The notes beneath the pieces are model-generated. The model was not told the DNA's origin. It saw only the letters and a list, made by a program, of their open reading frames with translations, and ran no database searches. A program made the position numbers and the translations under genes. A stretch of 7,451 nucleotides of DNA, taken from assembly GCA_002723015.1 (NCBI GenBank), contig PBNG01000049.1, positions 39,299-46,749 on the forward strand. Reading direction: 5' to 3'. This DNA is from Roseibacillus sp. GTDB lineage: Bacteria; Verrucomicrobiota; Verrucomicrobiae; Verrucomicrobiales; Akkermansiaceae. Positions 1-5,693 of this stretch are shown in pieces (position 1 is the first letter of the stretch; each line of letters begins with the position of its first letter).

Positions 1-540
1 GTACAGCGGGTATTTCTGGAAAAAATCAATGGCGTCTATCAGGGAGCCGCATTCCCATTTCTTGGTGGCTACCGCTCCGGCATCGTTCCCCTCAAGCTCG
101 CAGACGACGGGTCCCTCTTTGTCGGAACGACAAACCGCGGCTGGGGCGCGCGGGGTGGGCTACCATTCAGCTTCGAGCGGACTCGCTGGAACGGTAAAAT
201 TCCTTTTGAAATTCACGAGATGAGAATCACCAAAGACGGCTTCGAGCTGACCTTTACCGAGGAGATCGACCCGAAGACCGCAGGAGACAAGGCTAGTTAC
301 TCCATGAGCTCTTGGACTTATGTTTACCAGAGTGGTTATGGCAGCCCGGAGGTGGACAAAACCGCTCAGGCTATTGAGTCTGTCACCGTAGGAGCCGATA
401 AGAAGTCCGTCCGCCTCAAGGTCGCCAACCGGCAGGCGGGGCATTGCCACCATCTCAAGTCCGCAGGCGTCCGCAGCAAGGCCGGAGGGGAACTCTGGCA
501 CCAGAATGCCTACTACACCATTAACGAGTTTCCCAAGTAA
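1..540 (+). CDS. C-terminal part of a large PVC-type sugar-dehydrogenase/heme-type secreted protein (5' partial)
   Basis: Reading frame 1 is open from the first base to the TAA at 538-540, giving 179 residues with no start in view, so the gene enters from the left. The piece begins with beta-propeller-like sequence (GGYRSGIVPL, then LFVGTTNRGWGARGG around residues 42-54) and continues into a C-terminal domain with GFELTFTEEIDP (about 79-90), a YGSPEVD segment, DKKSVRLKV and H148-C149-H150-H151, ending in NAYYTINEFPK. From memory this layout matches the tails of long secreted proteins of Verrucomicrobia and Planctomycetes annotated as glucose/sorbosone dehydrogenase, heme-binding or c-type cytochrome proteins, probably acting in the periplasm on carbohydrates. 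No CXXCH heme motif is in this fragment. An internal ATG at 220 is just a methionine of this frame. The flavin reductase gene starts 14 nt downstream. The family assignment is moderate; the substrate is unknown. Confidence 0.75.
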   Translation, partial: VQRVFLEKINGVYQGAAFPFLGGYRSGIVPLKLADDGSLFVGTTNRGWGARGGLPFSFERTRWNGKIPFEIHEMRITKDGFELTFTEEIDPKTAGDKASYSMSSWTYVYQSGYGSPEVDKTAQAIESVTVGADKKSVRLKVANRQAGHCHHLKSAGVRSKAGGELWHQNAYYTINEFPK

Positions 541-554
541 GCCGTAGTTGAGAG

Positions 555-1157
555 ATGGAATTAGACCTCCGCGCCCTTCGGTCTGGCGAATGCTACAAGG
601 TGCTGGCGAGTCTCGTGACCCCCAGGCCGATCGCGTGGATTACGACTGTAGATAAGGAGGGCGCGGTCAATGCCGCGCCCTTTTCATTTTTCAACTGTTT
701 TGGTTCTAATCCTCCAATCGTGGCATTTGCTCCGGGAAACAAGGCGGTGGGTCTCCCGAAAGACACCGCCCGGAACATCCGGGAGAGCAGGGAATTTGTT
801 GTCAACATGGCGGACGAAACGCTCGCGGACAAAATGGTCGCCACCTCTGCGAGCCTCCCCCATGGAGAATCAGAGCTGGTCCTCACGGGCCTGACGCCCG
901 CAGGGTCGACATCCATCGAGACTCCGCGCATTGCGGAAGCTCCAGTCTCATTCGAGTGTCAGGAATGGGCCACCCTTGAGATCGGATCCAACCGCATGGT
1001 CATCGGCACGGTTATCCACGCGCACATCCGGGACGGAATTCTCGATCCCGAAACCCTGCATCTCCTTCCAGACTCCTTCCTGCCGGTCGGGCGGATGGCT
1101 GCACCAGACTGGTATTGTCGAACCAGCAACCAATACGAAATCAAAAGGCCCGAATAG
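555..1157 (+). CDS. Flavin reductase-like FMN-binding split-barrel protein
   Basis: This is a 200-residue protein of the flavin reductase-like family (Flavin_Reduct, also called DIM6/NTAB). Members bind FMN in a split barrel and either reduce flavin with NAD(P)H for a partner oxygenase or act as uncharacterised FMN proteins. Visible family motifs are TPRPIAWITT (22-31), NAAPFSFFN (39-47), KDTARNI (69-75), EFVVNM (80-85), VSFECQ (131-136), GTVIHAHI (151-158) and the C-terminal VGRMAAPDWYCRT (178-190). Length is normal for the family and nothing looks truncated. The ATG at 555 lies 14 nt after the previous stop, with a weak purine stretch GAGAG directly before it, so translation may be coupled to the upstream gene. 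The mlaF-like gene begins 37 nt after the TAG. No oxygenase partner is in view, so the substrate is unknown. A terminator-like hairpin falls inside the gene at 659-691. Confidence 0.9.
   Translation: MELDLRALRSGECYKVLASLVTPRPIAWITTVDKEGAVNAAPFSFFNCFGSNPPIVAFAPGNKAVGLPKDTARNIRESREFVVNMADETLADKMVATSASLPHGESELVLTGLTPAGSTSIETPRIAEAPVSFECQEWATLEIGSNRMVIGTVIHAHIRDGILDPETLHLLPDSFLPVGRMAAPDWYCRTSNQYEIKRPE
659..691 (+). terminator. Terminator-like hairpin with T-rich tail inside the flavin reductase gene
   Basis: GGGCGCGG (659-666) and CCGCGCCC (673-680) form a perfect 8-bp, all-G/C stem around the loop TCAATG, followed at once by TTTTCATTTTT (681-691). A658 can also pair with T681. This is the shape of a rho-independent terminator on the plus strand, but it lies about 105 nt into an intact coding region, where it encodes the conserved stretch EGAVNAAPFSFF. 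Since that protein motif constrains the sequence, the hairpin may be accidental. Alternatively it could cause partial early termination and lower expression of the flavin reductase, mlaF and mce genes. The structure is seen directly; a function is inference. Confidence 0.3.
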
Positions 1158-1194
1158 CGAATCGAGGCCGGCTCCTCTCCCATTGGGGTTCACA

Positions 1195-1956
1195 ATGTCA
1201 CAAGAAAGAGAACTATTTATTGAAGTCCGGGATCTTCACCAGCGATTCGGAAGGCAGCACATTCTTCGAGGGGTTGACCTTGAAGTTTACCGGGGAGAGA
1301 CCCTCTGCCTGCTTGGCGGGTCTGGGGGGGGCAAGAGCGTGCTCATCAAGCATCTGTGCGGCCTTCTGCAGCCATGGAAAGGCTCTGTCCTGGTTGAAGG
1401 CGAGGACATTACCGGGCTCCCCGAACGCGCCCTTGGGGCCATCCGCCAGAAGGTCAGCATGATGTTCCAAGGCGGCGCCCTTTTTGACTCCCTGACCGTC
1501 GGTCAGAATATTGCCTTCCCCCTCCGCGAAGCAGGGCTCCGTGACCAGGGCGAAATTGATCTTCAGGTGAGGCGGGCATTGGAAATCGTGCATATGCAAG
1601 GACAGGAGAAGAAAATGCCCGCGGACCTCTCCGGGGGAATGCGCAAGAGGGTAGCGCTTGCCCGCGCGGTAGTAGAAAAACCAGTCTGCGTTCTCTATGA
1701 TGAACCGCACGCGGGACTTGACCCGGTCACCTCTGGCTCGATCGACCATCTCATCAAGGGCCTCCAGAAAGAGCATAATATCACCAACATTGTGATTACT
1801 CACGAACTTCGAAGTGTGTTTAGAATTGCCGACCGGGTGGCCTTCATGAAGGAAGGCGTCATCTCCTGGCATGGGACCGCTGAGGAGTTACAAGCCTCTG
1901 AAAACCCGGAATTGGTCGATTTTGTCCGGGGATCTTCTGCAGCGAACGAGGGATAA
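1195..1956 (+). CDS. mlaF: MlaF-type ABC transporter ATP-binding protein (lipid transport)
   Basis: This 253-residue cytoplasmic ATPase hydrolyses ATP to drive an MCE-type lipid transporter (Mla family: phospholipid movement between inner and outer membrane). Visible motifs are Walker A GGSGGGKS (41-48), the Q-loop in MMFQGGALFDSLTV (Q92), the ABC signature LSGGM (145-149) followed by RKRVALARA, Walker B VCVLYDE (164-170), a D-loop GLDP (174-177) and the H-loop histidine H203 in ITHEL. The GGALFDSLTV segment is characteristic of MlaF-like ATPases. One oddity is PH at 171-172, where the family normally has PT in DEPTAGLDP. The frame is open much further upstream (to about 931), but the ATG at 1195 gives the family length and avoids overlap with the flavin reductase; a weak GGGG lies about 6 nt before it. 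The MCE gene follows after 54 nt. No MlaE permease gene adjoins it, which is unusual. Confidence 0.9.
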   Translation: MSQERELFIEVRDLHQRFGRQHILRGVDLEVYRGETLCLLGGSGGGKSVLIKHLCGLLQPWKGSVLVEGEDITGLPERALGAIRQKVSMMFQGGALFDSLTVGQNIAFPLREAGLRDQGEIDLQVRRALEIVHMQGQEKKMPADLSGGMRKRVALARAVVEKPVCVLYDEPHAGLDPVTSGSIDHLIKGLQKEHNITNIVITHELRSVFRIADRVAFMKEGVISWHGTAEELQASENPELVDFVRGSSAANEG

Positions 1957-1962
1957 GAAGAG

Positions 1963-1997
1963 CCTGCTCCCCGCATTGACACCAGCGGCAGAGCAGG
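1963..1997 (+). promoter_or_regulatory. Hairpin in the mlaF-mlaD gap that includes the mlaD ribosome binding site
   Basis: CCTGCTC (1963-1969) and GAGCAGG (1991-1997) are a perfect 7-bp inverted repeat. Inside it CCGC (1971-1974) can pair with GCGG (1985-1988), leaving a 10-nt loop and a small internal loop. The likely Shine-Dalgarno of the downstream gene, AGGGA at 1995-1999, shares three bases with the right arm. In mRNA the structure could limit translation of the MCE protein relative to the ATPase. The pairing is visible; the role is inference. No T-run follows, so it is not an obvious terminator. Confidence 0.35.
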
Positions 1998-2010
1998 GAA
2001 ACATATAGGT

Positions 2011-3045
2011 ATGGCTAATTCCCCAAAGCGAATCGAGACCCTCGTAGGGTTTTTCCTTTTCGTGGGTCTTGCCATGCTCGGGGTGCTTATCATGCAATTC
2101 GGGCGCTTCGCGGACCGGTTCCGCGGGGTCTACTCTGTCACTGTCACCTTCAGCGATGCCTCGGGGTTGATCAAGGGAAGCCAGGTGAGACTCTCAGGCG
2201 CACAGGTGGGGCAGGTTGTGGAAGAGCCATCCCTGACAGATGAGGGCGAGATCGAAGTCGACATGGTCATTCGAAAAAGCACCCCGAAGATCGACCGGAA
2301 TTCTGTTTTCCAGGTTACCTCCCTCAGCATTCTCGGGGACAAGGCGATCACCATTTCTCCTCCTCGACCACCAGAGCAGAAATCCGGGACCTATATCAAG
2401 GATGGGGATTTCATCATTGGCTCGGAAGCCGGAGGGCTTGATGCTCTCCAGACCGATGCTGAGCAGATCGCTTCCGATGCTGCGGCTCTCATCTCCCGGG
2501 GAAAAACGACGCTGACAAAGGTTGACAACGCTCTCGACGACCTGCGAACCGTATCGGGCCAACTCTCCGAAAGTCTGGACAAGATCAACTCGGGTCTCAT
2601 TACAGATGACAACATCGCCAAGTTTAGTCGCTCTCTGGAGAATCTTGACGGGGCGACAGAGTCCATCAGGGAGGCGAGTTCAGAGATCAAGCCCCTCATC
2701 GCCGGTGCTCAGGATGCGATGGCCAGTTTTGATAGCGCCGCGAAAGCCGCCGAAGGGACCTTTAGCCAGGCATCTTCGGAAATCAGCAAGCTGGGCCCAA
2801 CCCTCCAGAAGGTCCCGGAGGCTGTCGATTCCATCTCGGAGGTCGCAACCGAGGCCCGCGGGGCACTCAACAGCGTTACTAAAAGCGAAGGCCTGCTCGG
2901 CTCTCTCGCCTATGATCGCGACATGAAAGGAGACGCCAAGACGTTCATGCGAAACCTTCGCCATTACGGAATCCTTCGCTACAAGGATGCAGAGACGCCG
3001 GAGGAAAACGACCCCCGCGACCGCTTTCGTGGGAAACGCCGTTAG
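2011..3045 (+). CDS. MlaD-like MCE-domain lipid-binding protein
   Basis: This 344-residue protein has one N-terminal membrane segment (about residues 9-29, LVGFFLFVGLAMLGVLIM), then an MCE domain (about 41-119, with SDASGLIKGSQVRLSGAQVG and the closing SLSILGDKAITI). A long Ser/Ala/Asp/Glu-rich helical stretch follows (about 145-290), and then a conserved-looking tail GLLGSLAYDRDMKGDAKTFMRNL and a basic end. MCE domains form hexameric rings that pass lipids through the periplasm. E. coli MlaD is much shorter (183 residues), so the helical extension suggests a needle-like assembly bridging part of the periplasm, as in longer MCE proteins. The ATG at 2011 has AGGGA 11 nt upstream. It follows the mlaF-like gene by 54 nt and must work with that ATPase and a permease not seen here; MlaA, MlaB and MlaC are also absent. 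Its TAG overlaps the stop of convergent pabB. Confidence 0.9.
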   Translation: MANSPKRIETLVGFFLFVGLAMLGVLIMQFGRFADRFRGVYSVTVTFSDASGLIKGSQVRLSGAQVGQVVEEPSLTDEGEIEVDMVIRKSTPKIDRNSVFQVTSLSILGDKAITISPPRPPEQKSGTYIKDGDFIIGSEAGGLDALQTDAEQIASDAAALISRGKTTLTKVDNALDDLRTVSGQLSESLDKINSGLITDDNIAKFSRSLENLDGATESIREASSEIKPLIAGAQDAMASFDSAAKAAEGTFSQASSEISKLGPTLQKVPEAVDSISEVATEARGALNSVTKSEGLLGSLAYDRDMKGDAKTFMRNLRHYGILRYKDAETPEENDPRDRFRGKRR

Positions 3046-4313
3046 CGACCAGGAGCAGCTCCCGGAAGCCATCGCTCCCCTAGCGCCAGACAGATCCCTT
3101 CCGCCTTTTGCAGCGTTTCCTCGTATTCCATCTCAGGATTCGAATCTGCTACAATACCTGCACCCACCCCACAAGACAGCCTCGCTCCTCGCCTTTCAAG
3201 AGTTCGAATCGCAATATTGAACTGGCTTTCTCCATTATACCCGAGGTAGCCAATTGCGCCGGTATACAGGCCCCGCGGTACGGTCTCGAGCTCCTCGATG
3301 ATTTCCATGGCCCTCTTTTTTGGAGCACCCGTGATACTACCGCCAGGATAGCAGGCCTGGAGGGCGTCCAGTTGATCCGCTCCCTCCCGGAGCTGCCCGG
3401 TAACGGTTGACACCAGATGGTGAACCTGCTCGAGACGCTCGTGCTTGAGCATTTCGGTAACCGCGACCGTGCCGAATTCACAGACGCGGCCCAGATCGTT
3501 ACGCTCAAGATCCGTGATCATCACGAGCTCCGCGATCTCCTTTTCACACGTCTGGAGCTCAAATGCGGACCTGCTATCCAGCTCCGGATCTGCAAACCGG
3601 GGGCGGGTTCCCTTTATCGGACGGGTTTCAACCGAGCGCCCATGCATGCTCAGGAAGGTCTCTGGCGAAGAAGAGAGTATCTCACGGTCTCCGGCAGAGA
3701 GATACGCCGCCATCGGAGCCGGAGAAACGTTGCGCAAGCGGTCATACAATGGGAAAAGGGATGTGGTGTCCGGGAGATCGGCACTGAATTGCTGGGAAAG
3801 GTTCACCTGATAAATGTCGCCGCCGGCAATGTAGTCCTGAGCGCGACGAACGCGCCCGACGAACTGCTCACGGGTGAGATTGCTTTTCCAGGGGCCGGAA
3901 ATTTCCACCTCTGGCAAGGGCGCGCTCTGCATATGTTCGCACAGGGATCCTACTTCAAACCAGCGGCCGGTTACATGGTTGTAGACCAGAAGATCGTCAT
4001 AGAACCCGAAATGAAAGTCTCCCTTGTAGCCGATCCAACCGCAGGCCGCTCCGAGGGGAAACCCGCAATCAGGCCGCCTTACGGAGCGCTTTCGTATCTG
4101 TTCTCTGAGTTCCGCAACCTCGTCGATGGTTCCCTCCAGCTGGCCGCCGGGACACGCTCCTACGATCGAGAGAGCCTGGGGCCGGGCGAGGTTTCCGGAA
4201 CTGTCAAAAAAAACAAGCCCCGGAAGATGACGAAGAGCGGCCGCTACCTCTGAGGGGCCGAGAGCAAGATCAATCTGGCGGAATTCCGGCGCTGGAACAA
4301 GATTGTGCGGCAC
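3042..4313 (-). CDS. pabB: Aminodeoxychorismate synthase component I
   Basis: This 423-residue chorismate-binding enzyme converts chorismate, using ammonia from the glutaminase PabA, into 4-amino-4-deoxychorismate in the p-aminobenzoate branch of folate synthesis. The N-terminal half carries GWIGYKGDF (92-100). The catalytic domain shows AGGDIYQVNLSQQF (163-176), SSSPETF (214-220), PIKGTRPR (232-239), MITDLERNDLGRVC (265-278), CYPGGSITGAPKKRAMEII (321-339) and GVGAGIVADSNPEMEYEET (382-400). K234 in PIKGT is the lysine that marks aminodeoxychorismate synthase; anthranilate synthase has PIAGT. The start is GTG at 4313-4311: the frame is open upstream to 4442 but offers no ATG there, and no clear Shine-Dalgarno precedes the GTG. 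Neither pabA nor pabC is next to it. The TAA at 3044-3042 overlaps the MCE stop. A T8 run encodes the Val-Phe-Phe around residues 34-36. Confidence 0.95.
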   Translation of the reverse strand: MPHNLVPAPEFRQIDLALGPSEVAAALRHLPGLVFFDSSGNLARPQALSIVGACPGGQLEGTIDEVAELREQIRKRSVRRPDCGFPLGAACGWIGYKGDFHFGFYDDLLVYNHVTGRWFEVGSLCEHMQSAPLPEVEISGPWKSNLTREQFVGRVRRAQDYIAGGDIYQVNLSQQFSADLPDTTSLFPLYDRLRNVSPAPMAAYLSAGDREILSSSPETFLSMHGRSVETRPIKGTRPRFADPELDSRSAFELQTCEKEIAELVMITDLERNDLGRVCEFGTVAVTEMLKHERLEQVHHLVSTVTGQLREGADQLDALQACYPGGSITGAPKKRAMEIIEELETVPRGLYTGAIGYLGYNGESQFNIAIRTLERRGARLSCGVGAGIVADSNPEMEYEETLQKAEGICLALGERWLPGAAPGR

Positions 4314-4331
4314 TCCGGGGATACATACTGC

Positions 4332-4353
4332 GGTTTGCTCCCGCTTGCAAACC
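4332..4353. promoter_or_regulatory. Inverted repeat upstream of pabB in the divergent region
   Basis: GGTTTGC (4332-4338) and GCAAACC (4347-4353) form a perfect 7-bp inverted repeat with an 8-nt centre. With a 2-nt bulge the flanking GC pairs extend it to nine. It sits 19-40 nt upstream of the pabB GTG, inside the 165-bp pabB/TPR divergent region (4314-4478). It could be an operator for a dimeric regulator or a 5'-leader hairpin of pabB. On the minus strand TTGCAA lies 17 nt from TATGTA, a poor promoter-like pair around the repeat. The repeat is visible; its role is inference. Confidence 0.3.
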
Positions 4354-4434
4354 CCGCAACGACGGGATCCTGTCCTTGCTCCCCTCCAAGAAGGCCCGGG
4401 AGTCCTCCCTGCATCATCCTCTGGACTGGGGTCA

Positions 4435-4463
4435 TTGACTCAGGTGGCCCACAAAGGTAGGAT
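4435..4463 (+). promoter_or_regulatory. Sigma70-like promoter candidate for the TPR gene
   Basis: TTGACT (4435-4440, five of six matches to TTGACA) is followed after 17 nt by TAGGAT (4458-4463, four of six matches to TATAAT). Transcription would start near 4470, only about 9 nt before the TTG start codon at 4479. That would leave the GAGG at 4465-4468 outside the mRNA, which counts against either the promoter or that ribosome site. It is nevertheless the best promoter-like pair I noticed in the divergent region. Confidence 0.3.
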
Positions 4464-4478
4464 CGAGGCCTCCTGTCC

Positions 4479-5591
4479 TTGAATTCTCCGTCAACATATC
4501 CCCGCCTGAGTACCTTCCGGGTCGCTTGTTGGGCGCTGGTTCTCATCGCTTTCTTGGAGGTCGTTGCCGTGGGAATCGCCTTGGCGGTTCGCGCCAATTC
4601 CCCGGAGCCGCCAGTGGTCGTCGAGCGAGTCGTCACGGAATATCTCCCCTTGGAACAGCCGGCGGGAGATTTGTCCCTCTTGGCGCCGGACCCCACCGCC
4701 AGCTCTCCGGCCGAGCCCGAGCCTGTCCCACGAGCACTCACCACCGTGGACGAAATGATCAGTGGCGAGATCAAACCCCTGGACGACACCCCAACGCTGA
4801 AAACTCCTTTTATTGCGAATCCGGAAGTCGAAAGGCTGGTAGGACAGGCCCGGGAGGCGAGAGTCAGGGACGACATTGGTGCCGCAGTGCTCAAGCTCGA
4901 AGCCGCTGAGCAACTAGCCCCCGCGGAGCCCAATGTGCTATACCAATTCGCTGAGGTTTTTGGTGCAGTCGGACACTTTGACAAGGCCGCAGACTACTAC
5001 CAGAAGGTATTTAACCTGGGTCCCATCAGGGCGGGAGCGCTGTATGAGCTGGCTTCTCAAAAGCTGAGTCTTGGGTTCAATCAAGCCGCAGGGCTGGAAG
5101 GTAAAATGAGGCTCGGCCGTATTCGTCACTACAGCGATGAGGGTGCAGATGGTAGTAAGCGTGTAGTGCTGACCATCCCGACCCTTGCTGCTCCAGGACA
5201 GAAGGTCGACGAGAACAAGCTATCGATTCAGGTGACTTTTTATGACAAGCGCAACGGCAAGATCTATCAGGCCACCTCCGATAGCAATCTGAGCCACAGG
5301 TGGACCACTTCTCCTCTCGACTGGGGCGACAGTGGCGAAGAACTGCTCCAATACACTTATATTATCCCGCCAGGAGATTCGCGGGATCTCCACCTCCTCG
5401 GAGAGCGCGCTCATTTCGGACAGGTGGTTGAGATGCGATACGGCGGTGAATTAGTTGACCATCAGGCCTGGCCTAGGACTCTTGCGGAGCAACGAAACGT
5501 CCAGGAAGCGAGCCCTCTTTTTCTGCCCTCTGGCTTTCTGCCGGGACAAATTAACGAAGCCAATCCGCTCCTCCCTCCCCTTCCCCGGTAA
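4479..5591 (+). CDS. Membrane-anchored TPR protein, function unknown
   Basis: This is a 370-residue protein with a single membrane segment near the N-terminus (about residues 16-38, LVLIAFLEVVAVGIALAV) and a Pro/Glu/Ala-rich linker (about 40-112). Two TPR-like helical pairs follow (about 117-182; GAAVLKLEAAEQLAP and HFDKAADYYQKVFNLGP). The C-terminal domain is probably beta-rich (about 210-345) and contains KRVVLTIPTL, LSIQVTFYDKRNGKIY, WTTSPLDWGDSGEELLQYTY and GQVVEMRYGGELVDHQAWPR. The tail is proline-rich (NPLLPPLPR). The bulk of the protein should be outside the inner membrane, which is an inference. The TTG at 4479 is used because GAGG sits 10 nt before it and the membrane segment needs this N-terminus; the next in-frame ATG is about residue 93. 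I recall similar proteins in Verrucomicrobia but know no function. The GYF_2/TM2 gene follows on the same strand after 102 nt. Confidence 0.8.
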   Translation: MNSPSTYPRLSTFRVACWALVLIAFLEVVAVGIALAVRANSPEPPVVVERVVTEYLPLEQPAGDLSLLAPDPTASSPAEPEPVPRALTTVDEMISGEIKPLDDTPTLKTPFIANPEVERLVGQAREARVRDDIGAAVLKLEAAEQLAPAEPNVLYQFAEVFGAVGHFDKAADYYQKVFNLGPIRAGALYELASQKLSLGFNQAAGLEGKMRLGRIRHYSDEGADGSKRVVLTIPTLAAPGQKVDENKLSIQVTFYDKRNGKIYQATSDSNLSHRWTTSPLDWGDSGEELLQYTYIIPPGDSRDLHLLGERAHFGQVVEMRYGGELVDHQAWPRTLAEQRNVQEASPLFLPSGFLPGQINEANPLLPPLPR

Positions 5592-5654
5592 ACATATTTA
5601 GTTCTGCTAGCTAACAGCGAGGGTTGATTTTCATCTTGCTTGCGCACTGGCTAC

Positions 5655-5684
5655 TTGCGACTTCTCCTGCTCAAGCCTAATAAT
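5655..5684 (+). promoter_or_regulatory. Promoter-like pair just before the GYF_2/TM2 gene
   Basis: TTGCGA (5655-5660, four of six) lies 18 nt before AATAAT (5679-5684, five of six matches to TATAAT). The start of transcription would fall near 5691, almost at the ATG at 5694, implying a leaderless or very short-leader mRNA. No Shine-Dalgarno is visible before that ATG, which fits. If real, it also rules out the alternative TTG start at 5640. Confidence 0.25.
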
Positions 5685-5693
5685 CCGCACGAA

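Noticed and set aside
670..894. A 74-residue plus-strand reading frame with AAGGAGG ideally placed before its ATG.
   Set aside because: It lies wholly inside the intact flavin reductase gene in another frame and the peptide resembles no family; the AAGGAGG encodes conserved residues of the real gene.
931..1194. Possible 88-residue N-terminal extension of the ATPase from an upstream ATG.
   Set aside because: It would overlap most of the flavin reductase C-terminus in another frame, and the translated extension is Ser/Arg/Pro-rich and unlike any ABC protein; ATG 1195 gives the normal length.
1213..1872. A 219-residue minus-strand frame opposite the ATPase gene.
   Set aside because: The plus strand encodes a complete set of ABC ATPase motifs here; the minus frame has no recognisable domain.
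3417..4253. A 278-residue open frame on the plus strand opposite pabB.
   Set aside because: It is a shadow of pabB, whose motifs are unambiguous across the whole length on the minus strand.
4244..4984. A 246-residue minus-strand frame across the pabB/TPR divergent region.
   Set aside because: Its product is Ser/Thr/Ala low-complexity, typical of antisense reading, and it overlaps both better-supported genes.
5364..5391. Two overlapping, mutually exclusive inverted repeats (ATCCCGC/GCGGGAT and GGAGAT/ATCTCC), riboswitch-like in layout.
   Set aside because: They are short and lie within the TPR coding region near its 3' end, with no T-run and no downstream start, so chance is the simpler explanation.
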